Positions 16,401 through 23,115 of a stretch of DNA of 36,797 nt are shown here, in pieces; the first letter of the stretch is position 1; each line of letters starts with the position of its first letter. Under the pieces are notes generated by a model. The model had not been told where the DNA came from. It did no database searches and saw only the letters and a list, made by a program, of their open reading frames with translations. The stretch comes from an uncultured Bacteroidales bacterium. Its GTDB lineage: Bacteria > Bacteroidota > Bacteroidia > Bacteroidales > Bacteroidaceae. The DNA lies in the NCBI GenBank assembly GCA_902801485.1, contig CADCIP010000032.1, positions 1 to 36,797 on the forward strand. The letters run 5' to 3'. The translations under genes were made by a program, and so were the position numbers.

Positions 16401-18566
16401 TCTTATTTCGGCTTCAGTACTGAGACAACTGAACAGTATACATATTATAAGGTAGTAGTAACCAAGGCTTTCAATGGCAATGCCATCCAGATGAACGAAC
16501 TCCACTTCGGAACTCCCGAGGAGTTTGAGGCTATCAAGCAGGATTACACTGATGCTGCCAACAATTTCGATGCTGACGTTGTTGCAGAGCAGGCTCTTAT
16601 TGATAAGTATAAGGAAATCATTCCTGAAATTGAGGAGTGTGCAAACATGGAGGCTCTCTTCCGTGTTAACTATAAGCTCGAAACGCTTCGTGACTCTATT
16701 ACTGCAAGTGCTAAAGTTTATGCTAAGTATGCCGAGGATGCTGAGGCTGTAAGACAATTCCTCGAGGATTACAAGCTGGATGAGTCTGAGGCTTTGGCTA
16801 CACTGAAGTCTTATCTTGACGACGACCTTGAGCCCAACGAGACATTTGCTAACGGTTCTGTATCAACTATTCTGGATGACCACGTTCTTGCTGACAGTGT
16901 CATTACAGAGGAGATCGAGTTCCTCGAATCTCTGAAGAGGGCTGCTGTAGCTGCCGGTTATGTAGCTGGTACAGATGTTAGTTCACTGATTGTTAATCGC
17001 AGCTTCGCTAAGGCAGAACAGGTAGTTGGTGCCGATGGCAACAACGTATCTGGTACCAAGCAGGCTGAGGGTTGGGATGGCTATGTATATAGCAATGGAA
17101 CCAACGAAGAAGGTACGATGTCTGCTGCAGAGTTCTGCAACGAGCAGTCTAAGTTCAACATCAGCCAGACATTGAAGAATCTGAAGAATGGTTATTACGA
17201 GGTTAGCCTTAATGCCGGCTTCCGTCCTAACGGCGACATCAAGAGTCTTAATTTCAACGCTCTCGCATTTGCTAACGATACCAAGACATTCGTTCCCGTT
17301 GTACGTGAGGGTATGACAGACAAGGAAAATGCTTGGTTGGGTACTACAGCTGATAAGGAACTCTATGCTTGCGATGTAGAAGAGGCTACAGGCGATCCTT
17401 CAGTTGACTCCCTGATTGTTGGTTATGTAATCTGGGGTGTTCAGGGTACTATCAATGCCATTCTGCAAGATCGTTACGAGATCAACATGGTTGCTAAGGT
17501 AACCGACGGTACTTTGAAGATTGGTCTGAAGAACGAGGGAACTCTCGTTGGCGGTGACTGGCTGGGTGCTGGTAACTTCCGCCTGTTATACCTTGGCGAG
17601 GAAGCTACTGCTGAGGCAATCGCTGACGCTGCTGCAAGCAATGGCGCACGTGTTGAAACTCTGGTCAACAAGTATGTTGCCGGTAGCTTCGCTGACTTGG
17701 CTGAGTTCAAGGCTGCTCCTAACTTTGGTTCTGCGCAGCGTGAGGTTTTGGCAGATGCTGCTAATCGCACTACCGTAGAGCAGTTGGTTGCAGATGGTAA
17801 TACCTTCGAGGAGATCAATGCTACGAAGGCTGCATACTACAAGCTCTGCGATTACACTACAAGAGTATATGAGAAGTGGTTGAATCATGTTTCTCCTGGC
17901 AGTGATCTTGATAGCGATACAGAAACTGTTTATGCAAATCTGGATGAAGGTCAGTATGCAAATGCTGCAGCTGCTTATACTGCTTTGGAAGCTCTTCTCG
18001 AGAAGTATCCCGATTATCTCGAACTTACTGACGAGAACGTAGCTAATGCTACAGTGGAGGAAGTTGCTGAATTCAGCTACGAGTTTACTGCTGTCAAGGA
18101 TGGTAGAATCATTCCCAGACTTGGTAAGCTGTACGATGACCTGACTGAGGACGAGACAATCCTTGAGTTTGAATATACTTCAGAGAATGATATCGAAGGT
18201 GGTATGCTTTACAACATGACAACTGCAAAGAACATTGCAATGGATAAGTTGGAAGCTACTTCAGAGTTCAAGAAGGTTTCTATTTCAGTTAAGGAATTAG
18301 CTTTCACTAAGGCTACTGATATCGTAGGTCTGCAAGTCAATCTGGCTGCTGGTGCTATGATTAGTGTTCGCAACATGCGCTTCGTTAAGGCTCCAAGTAC
18401 AAGCGGTGACCTCAATGGCGATGGCTTCGTTGATGCATCTGATATTCAGGTTGTATTGAACGACATGGCTGCCGATACAAATGATCCTAAGTGCGACCTC
18501 AATGGTGATGGTTTCATTGATGCATCTGATATTCAGGTTATATTGAATATTATGGCAGCTGAATAA
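13449..18566 (+). CDS. Giant secreted modular protein: four discoidin-like modules, helical spacers and a C-terminal type I dockerin
   Basis: A 1705-residue exported protein of unknown function, probably binding carbohydrate or protein at the cell surface. Signal peptide 1-27. Four related beta-rich modules occupy about 35-203, 228-390, 543-705 and 850-1022. Each has TKWG or TKWC, then an NDT-like motif, RNW-x2-W-x-(I/V)-(Y/W)G-x-N and GW-x-L-(I/L)-D. The last three precede or border helical spacers (about 405-459, 720-777, 1039-1095), two of them ending ASA-x2-Y-x-KY. A different galactose-binding-like domain is suggested at about 1177-1383, then a helical and beta region. Residues about 1652-1705 form a type I dockerin: two copies of DLNGDGF-x-DASDIQV-x-LN with calcium-loop D/N/D residues. 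No catalytic signature was recognised. Unlike its neighbours it has no CTD-like tail, so its export and partner are unclear; a cohesin would be the expected ligand but none is encoded here. Confidence 0.85.
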   Translation: MKRFTLKQMVLSLGVATMLLSSQSVMAQYKKLTALDGMLSYGQSSVSHAEAYDKLVDRKENTKWGGWFDPRLEDDAAWPIDQGASANKMYIIVKAEEAVVPTFYFLVTGNDTGGDPNRNWSSWKIYGGNFDNDEAAVREGEGWTLIDDREGEPLPAENFGHKDLDFNQADGKTAYQYFWIEISDAVGYTDDGVYLQMSEWGLGTYGSFLAYLDYLNNLPTATDEPVNFIYKAGAPEGFANEGQANLFDGSSATKWCCSFTNRQKGATANGGYIIFKASRPMAPSYYALTTANDTQSNPGRNWKQWQIYGMNATNEESVTRDAEGWVLLDDKANVPAGTGMNQLPAANYTQSYFTLSEPNTTEYRYFKLELDQCVSDGLQQMAELTLGDNYTVVLDRDAITKAAEANYDPDMFAEKALLDEMGSLIAQIKECTDFAKLSELSAAIDELATKINTSATNYAELTTARNQALLSIDGGKLNDDAVKYLTTWANDADAVAPNNEFPIGNYAYLKANRQVTGEEAVAEANRINAFIINNSEMPEPITAEYKFLSGTTDNWNAAEGPEYLIDGQSGLNGTESTKWGTGTSQERFVIFKSINADTQENEPIQPTYYGLVKGGDNSTYPDRNWKNWKIWGANFASDEEATKNAEGWVLIDSKQNVGTDVLKTTSMFESYIYLSEGCAVPYTYFKIEVYHEGGMQMNEFTFYNTGNLAEYREAFAEQFAGYDPYECPAYKGFTDAYKDKYEELKTTVNAPDVMKLKNQLVDLQNDIAASADLYEKYDSVYNEVLSLSITSESLQAWHEGYISENVAPCAKFIRGTHAYIVENLNLDNDAIKAEMDYLGTIINAVEKDLYILLGGNTINQWGDGFYGNLIDGIALNYTEKQIDPETGEEKEVEVKATKWGGDADANGNTYIIFRTMDKTNPFFYTLTTGNDTGSYPGRNWGTWYVYGANFEGDGEATKDAEGWVLIDSKENVGQDRLHPVNAEPSYFGFSTETTEQYTYYKVVVTKAFNGNAIQMNELHFGTPEEFEAIKQDYTDAANNFDADVVAEQALIDKYKEIIPEIEECANMEALFRVNYKLETLRDSITASAKVYAKYAEDAEAVRQFLEDYKLDESEALATLKSYLDDDLEPNETFANGSVSTILDDHVLADSVITEEIEFLESLKRAAVAAGYVAGTDVSSLIVNRSFAKAEQVVGADGNNVSGTKQAEGWDGYVYSNGTNEEGTMSAAEFCNEQSKFNISQTLKNLKNGYYEVSLNAGFRPNGDIKSLNFNALAFANDTKTFVPVVREGMTDKENAWLGTTADKELYACDVEEATGDPSVDSLIVGYVIWGVQGTINAILQDRYEINMVAKVTDGTLKIGLKNEGTLVGGDWLGAGNFRLLYLGEEATAEAIADAAASNGARVETLVNKYVAGSFADLAEFKAAPNFGSAQREVLADAANRTTVEQLVADGNTFEEINATKAAYYKLCDYTTRVYEKWLNHVSPGSDLDSDTETVYANLDEGQYANAAAAYTALEALLEKYPDYLELTDENVANATVEEVAEFSYEFTAVKDGRIIPRLGKLYDDLTEDETILEFEYTSENDIEGGMLYNMTTAKNIAMDKLEATSEFKKVSISVKELAFTKATDIVGLQVNLAAGAMISVRNMRFVKAPSTSGDLNGDGFVDASDIQVVLNDMAADTNDPKCDLNGDGFIDASDIQVILNIMAAE

Positions 18567-18601
18567 GAAATCGATGAAATTTGATAAATAAATCTCTTAA
18601 A

Positions 18602-18642
18602 ATTCTCCTGGCCTGGGGCAATCGCTTCCAGGTCAGGAGAAT
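18602..18642 (+). terminator. 15-bp hairpin downstream of the dockerin protein gene
   Basis: Arms 18602-18616 and 18628-18642 pair over 15 positions with one G-U wobble, loop of 11 nt. No T-run follows on the + strand (AATAAAAATG), so it may be a processing or attenuation structure rather than a classic intrinsic terminator. No clear -33/-7 promoter was found between it and the next start at 18681. Confidence 0.6.
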
Positions 18643-18680
18643 AATAAAAATGTTAACATATAAAATATTGTATTAAAACT

Positions 18681-20828
18681 ATGAGAAAGCTGTTTTTCTC
18701 TCTTATCGCGTTGCTTTTAATGGTTTGTGCCTGCTCGGAGCAGATAGATACCTCGCAGAGATACGTATTCCAGTACCATACAATAGCCAGTTATCTGGAA
18801 TCACATCCCGTGTATTCCGAGTATGTTGACTTGCTTAAGAAGGTAAAGATTAATCCCTATAAGGAAACTTCTACTGTATATCAGTTGTTGACAGCACGTG
18901 GCAACTATACCGTTTTCGCAATTACCAATGATGCTATTGATACATATCTTCAGGATCTCGTCGAAGAAGGTTTGATTACAGAACCAACATGGGAGTCTTT
19001 CACGGATTCGGTAAAGTTAGACTCTATCCGTGGGGTCATAGTAAGAAATAGTGTCATTGACGGTTTCGACAGAGAGGATCAGCGTTATTCTATCGACCAG
19101 ACGGATAAAAACACAGAGTTGGCGCTGCCGACACTTAGTGATCACCGTCTGACCATCAATGATAGCAAGAATAGTCCGGACAGCTTTTTTGTGAATAAAA
19201 TCTGTCCCATTGACCCTGTCAACCATGATATTCCTGTAATCAATGGATATATACATCAACTCCATAAGGTAATTGCTCCAAAAGATGAATCCTGTGCAAG
19301 ATACTTGCAGAATATTCTGGACAACAGAACAGACGGTTATCTGATGATGGCGCGTGTCATTCAGGCATGTGGTTTGTTGGATATGCTTGGCATGGTTATT
19401 GACGATGTATATGAACAGAAATATCTAAGGGGAGAAATTCCCGACATGAAGGATTATCAGGCAAAATCAGGTGGTGACAAGTCTGCTACACCTGGCGACC
19501 CCGATGCTCATGCACCGGAACATCGTAAGTATGGATACACCATCTTTGCCGAACCTGACGATTACTGGCGTTCACAGGGTGTTGACCCTGCAGCACCAGA
19601 TGCTTTGCAGCAACTTATCAATTGGATTCAGAAAAATAAGATGTATTTCTCTGAAGACGAAAATAAAACTGACGATAATTATAGCTCACCTGAACATATT
19701 CTGTATCGGTGGGTAACCTATCATATTCTTCCCATGCGAATTCCTGCCAACAAGTTGGTCTATCATTGTAATGAGATGGGATATAGCGTGGCACGTCCTT
19801 TAACTTATACTCTTCCTGTTTACGAATGGTATTGCACTGTTGGCAAGGGTATTCGTCGATTGTTGAAAATCTATGAGAGTAAGGAGAGCGAGGGTGTTTA
19901 CCTGAACCGTTTCCCCGTTATTGATAATGCTCTTACTGGTACGGGATTCGAAATCTCTTGCGATGCTCACAAAACCGGTATTTTGGTGGACCGCGAAAGT
20001 GATAAGACTGTCGTAAACGATATTGTCAATGCTTGCATCTATCCTCTTGCCGGTCCGCTGGCTTATACAGATGCTGTACGTGACGAGTTGGCCAAGGAAC
20101 GTATCCGTTTCGACCTTTTTGCCATGTTCCCCGAAGCTATAACCAATAATCTCCGTCGTGCAGATTCCGCAGAAGGAAAATACCAGCATGTATATGTTCC
20201 TCAGGATCCTACTTATAAGTACTTCGAGAATTGTAGTATTCTGAACGAAGAGACACACTTCATTCACTATAATGGATATCGTACGGACTGGCCCAACTAC
20301 TGTCAGGATGAGGACAAGGTATTCGGCAAGTATGATATCATGTTCACCTTACCTCCTGTTCCCAAGCGTGGCACATACGAATTGCGTTATAAGGTGCTTG
20401 CTACAGCTGCCCGTGGTATTACACAGGTATATTTTGGTTCCGACCCGGGTAACCTTCCTGCGGCAGGTATTCCCGTTAATATGGCAGAGGGTATTGCCAT
20501 TACTTATGCAGGTGAAGGCGGCTCTTGGGGCGATCTGACCGATAATGGTCGTGATGAGGATGATATTATTGAGATTGACCACAAGTTAAGGAATCATGGT
20601 CTGATGAAAGCCGGCAGACATGAGTACGGAGAAGGTAAGACCGCTCGTGATGATGAACGTCAGAAGCGCCATATTCTGGTCCGTCAGACATTGGATCCTA
20701 AAAATACTTATTATATTCGTTTCAAGTCAGTGCTTGATACAGATAAAAAAGAGTTATATCTGGACTATTTTGAGTGGTGTCCTAAAGAGATATACGACAA
20801 TCCTTCCAAACCCGAAGACGTTTGGTAA
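18681..20828 (+). CDS. Fasciclin (Fas1)-domain lipoprotein
   Basis: A predicted surface or periplasmic lipoprotein of 715 residues. The N terminus is a lipoprotein signal with C18 (VCAC) the best lipidation site; C16 is possible but has a less favoured V at -1. Residues about 33-200 match a Fas1 fold: STVYQLLTARGNYTVFAITNDAI at the centre and VINGYIHQLHKVI near the end. A second, more divergent Fas1-like region seems to span about 215-470 (YGYTIFAEPDDYW, NACIYPLAGPLAYT). The last 200 residues look like a beta-sandwich (YELRYKVLATAARGITQVYF, ending LYLDYFEWCPKEIY). Fas1 proteins mediate adhesion in other organisms; in Bacteroidetes similar lipoproteins often sit with glycan-binding or degrading genes. 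Here it lies between the dockerin protein and an alpha-galactosidase, all in one direction. Exact role unknown. Confidence 0.8.
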   Translation: MRKLFFSLIALLLMVCACSEQIDTSQRYVFQYHTIASYLESHPVYSEYVDLLKKVKINPYKETSTVYQLLTARGNYTVFAITNDAIDTYLQDLVEEGLITEPTWESFTDSVKLDSIRGVIVRNSVIDGFDREDQRYSIDQTDKNTELALPTLSDHRLTINDSKNSPDSFFVNKICPIDPVNHDIPVINGYIHQLHKVIAPKDESCARYLQNILDNRTDGYLMMARVIQACGLLDMLGMVIDDVYEQKYLRGEIPDMKDYQAKSGGDKSATPGDPDAHAPEHRKYGYTIFAEPDDYWRSQGVDPAAPDALQQLINWIQKNKMYFSEDENKTDDNYSSPEHILYRWVTYHILPMRIPANKLVYHCNEMGYSVARPLTYTLPVYEWYCTVGKGIRRLLKIYESKESEGVYLNRFPVIDNALTGTGFEISCDAHKTGILVDRESDKTVVNDIVNACIYPLAGPLAYTDAVRDELAKERIRFDLFAMFPEAITNNLRRADSAEGKYQHVYVPQDPTYKYFENCSILNEETHFIHYNGYRTDWPNYCQDEDKVFGKYDIMFTLPPVPKRGTYELRYKVLATAARGITQVYFGSDPGNLPAAGIPVNMAEGIAITYAGEGGSWGDLTDNGRDEDDIIEIDHKLRNHGLMKAGRHEYGEGKTARDDERQKRHILVRQTLDPKNTYYIRFKSVLDTDKKELYLDYFEWCPKEIYDNPSKPEDVW

Positions 20829-20835
20829 TTATTGG

Positions 20836-20864
20836 AGTTAAAGCCGGCTATGCTGGCTTTAACT
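20836..20864 (+). terminator. 13-bp hairpin between the Fas1 lipoprotein and alpha-galactosidase genes
   Basis: AGTTAAAGCCGGC at 20836-20848 pairs with 20852-20864 around a 3-nt loop with one G-U wobble. It begins 7 bp after the Fas1 stop. No T-run follows, so it may be a terminator, a processing site or an mRNA-stabilising stem within a longer transcript. Confidence 0.6.
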
Positions 20865-20903
20865 TCTCAATAACACAAAGTCAATTAATTAATCATATAA
20901 TCC

Positions 20904-23072
20904 ATGAGAAGGAATTTTTTATTTGTTTTGTCCTTCCTGGCAGTATCTTTTCTGCCGGCAAAGGATATTTATGTTAATTCTCCACATACAACATTGTTGT
21001 TGAAAGCTGATGAGGGTGCCCCTCTCCATATTAGCTATTATGGGGAAAGTATTGCAGATGCAGAACAGGTATATCGTGCCTATAGCCTTTGGGAGGACGC
21101 CTATCCTGCCTTCGGTTTGGGTAACTACGATATTACCGCCCTTAGTGTCCGCCATGCTGATGGAAACATGTCCACAGAACTCGTTTATCAGCAGGATGCC
21201 GTAACTACGGAGGGTAACTCCACAGTCTATACCATTACCCTGAAAGATAAGTTGTATGATTTCTTGGTTGATGTATGCTATCGTACTTATAGCAATTGTG
21301 ATGTGATAGAGACTTGGTCTGTAATTCGCAACAACGAAAAGAAACCTGTTTCTTTGCTCAAGTATGCGAGCGGTTTCCTTCCCATTCGCCAAGGTAATGT
21401 TTGGGTACAGCATGAGCATGGCTCATGGGGCGCAGAAGCTCAGGTCTCTGAGGAAGCGCTGAAGCCGGGGATTTTTGAGATACACGACCTTACGGGAACG
21501 AAGAATGCTTATATGAACCGTCCTAACCTGATGATTTCTCTGGATGGCAAGCCACAGGAGAATCAGGGTCGTGTTGTCGGAGCTGCCTTATGTTGGAGCG
21601 GTAATTTCCGTATGACAATCGATACACAGGGTAAGAAGGTTCATCGTTTCATTGCGGGAATCGACGATACCAATTCCCAATATACGTTGAAAAAAGGTGA
21701 ATCTTTCACAACCCCTGCTCTTGCACTTACTTATAGTAACGAGGGATTAAGTGGTGCCAGTCGTAGTTTCCACCGTTGGGCACGTAAGAATAATATGGTA
21801 CACAATGGTGAAGCATTGCGCAAGACACTTCTCAACTCTTGGGAAGGTGTTTACCTGAATGTCAGTCAGGACGGCATGGAAAAGATGATGGACGGCGTTA
21901 AGCAATTGGGAGGCGAACTCTTTGTTATGGATGACGGATGGTTCGGTAATAAATACAAACGTTCCGTTGATGATTGCGCATTAGGTGATTGGGTTACCGA
22001 TACCGAGAAACTTCCCAAGGGTGTTCCTGCACTCGAAAAGGCATGTGCTGAGCGCGGCCTCAAGTGGGGAATTTGGATTGAGCCGGAGATGACGAACACG
22101 AAGAGTGAGCTTTACGAGAAGCATCCCGATTGGGTAGTTTGTCATCCCAACCGTACACCCAGTACAGGTCGTGGCGGTACACAGCTTGTTTTGGATATGA
22201 GCAATCCTGCTGTTCAGGATTTTGTTTACAAAGTGGTTGATGATATTATGACTGAGACCCCCAATACCTATTATATTAAATGGGACTGTAACATGGAGAC
22301 GAAGAACTTTGGCTCGCACTATCTCAGCGCAGATAACCAGAGTCATCTTTATGTAGATTATCATCTGGGTCTTATCAAGACATTAAAGCGGATCCGTGCA
22401 AAGTATCCCGATTTGGTTATTCAGTGTTGTGCCAGTGGCGGCGGTCGTGTTAACTATGGTCTGATGCCTTACTTCGATGAGTTCTGGGTAAGTGACAACA
22501 CCGATGCTAAGCAGCGTCTTTTCATACAGTGGGGAACCAGCATGTTCTTCCCAGCCTGTGCTATGGCACAGCATGTAAGTGCAAGTCCTAATCATCAGAC
22601 ACATCGTACGCTTCCTCTGAAGTTCCGTTTCGATGTTGCTATGACGGGTCGTCTTGGCATGGAAATGAAGCCTTCAGATCTTACGGCTGATGAGATGAAG
22701 TTTGCTCAGTCTTGCTTCAAGACCTACAAGGAAACCATTCGCCCTATTGTTCAGCAGGGTGATTTATACCGACTGATTTCTCCTTACGAAGGTAATGGCT
22801 ATTGTAGCGAGATGTATGTTAAGGAGAATAAGTCTGAAGCTATTTTCTTTGCCTATAAGTTCGAGCACTTTGTAGATTTCTTCTCTCCTCGTTTTTACTT
22901 TGCCGGATTGGTCCCCGATGCCACATATACACTTACTGAAATCTGCCGTCAGGGTCAGCCGGATCATTGGGAAGGTGCTTCCTTTACAGGTCGTTTCCTG
23001 ATGCAGCAAGGTATTGAGATAGGATTCCGTGGAGAATATTCCAGTAAGGTAATCAGGTTGGTTAGAAAATAA
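20904..23072 (+). CDS. Secreted GH36 alpha-galactosidase
   Basis: A retaining alpha-galactosidase expected to release terminal alpha-galactose from oligosaccharides (raffinose type) or galactomannan side chains. The 722-residue length suits bacterial GH36 enzymes. Residues 1-19 look like a signal peptide (ending LPA), placing it outside the cytoplasm. After the N-terminal beta-supersandwich the TIM barrel contains MDDGWFGNK, GIWIEPEM, YYIKWDCN with nucleophile D461, CASGGGRVNYGLMPYF and WVSDNTDAKQR with acid/base D531; the 70-residue spacing equals that in well-studied GH36 members. A C-terminal beta-domain ends the protein. It follows the Fas1 lipoprotein by 75 bp and converges on priA across a strong terminator. 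Together with the GH38 and GH2 enzymes it hints at mannose/galactose glycans, but linkage is inference. Confidence 0.93.
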   Translation: MRRNFLFVLSFLAVSFLPAKDIYVNSPHTTLLLKADEGAPLHISYYGESIADAEQVYRAYSLWEDAYPAFGLGNYDITALSVRHADGNMSTELVYQQDAVTTEGNSTVYTITLKDKLYDFLVDVCYRTYSNCDVIETWSVIRNNEKKPVSLLKYASGFLPIRQGNVWVQHEHGSWGAEAQVSEEALKPGIFEIHDLTGTKNAYMNRPNLMISLDGKPQENQGRVVGAALCWSGNFRMTIDTQGKKVHRFIAGIDDTNSQYTLKKGESFTTPALALTYSNEGLSGASRSFHRWARKNNMVHNGEALRKTLLNSWEGVYLNVSQDGMEKMMDGVKQLGGELFVMDDGWFGNKYKRSVDDCALGDWVTDTEKLPKGVPALEKACAERGLKWGIWIEPEMTNTKSELYEKHPDWVVCHPNRTPSTGRGGTQLVLDMSNPAVQDFVYKVVDDIMTETPNTYYIKWDCNMETKNFGSHYLSADNQSHLYVDYHLGLIKTLKRIRAKYPDLVIQCCASGGGRVNYGLMPYFDEFWVSDNTDAKQRLFIQWGTSMFFPACAMAQHVSASPNHQTHRTLPLKFRFDVAMTGRLGMEMKPSDLTADEMKFAQSCFKTYKETIRPIVQQGDLYRLISPYEGNGYCSEMYVKENKSEAIFFAYKFEHFVDFFSPRFYFAGLVPDATYTLTEICRQGQPDHWEGASFTGRFLMQQGIEIGFRGEYSSKVIRLVRK

Positions 23073-23074
23073 AG

Positions 23075-23101
23075 AAACAGGGAGTTTAAAGCTCCCTGTT
23101 T
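23075..23101. terminator. Bidirectional terminator between the alpha-galactosidase gene and priA
   Basis: AAACAGGGAG (23075-23084) pairs perfectly with CTCCCTGTTT (23092-23101), loop of 7 nt, followed on the + strand by a T-rich stretch. The complement of the left flank is also T rich. It occupies most of the 43-bp gap between the two stop codons. Confidence 0.88.
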
Positions 23102-23115
23102 TCGTTTCTTTTCGC

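Noticed and set aside
13551-16514. Repeated DNA in the dockerin protein gene as a CRISPR array or mobile element
   Set aside because: The repeats are coding modules of about 500 bp in one frame, not short identical repeats with unique spacers, and no cas or transposase gene is present.
13449-18566. Interpretation as a cellulosome scaffoldin
   Set aside because: A dockerin is present, but no cohesin or cellulose-binding signature was recognised, so only a dockerin-bearing surface protein can be claimed.
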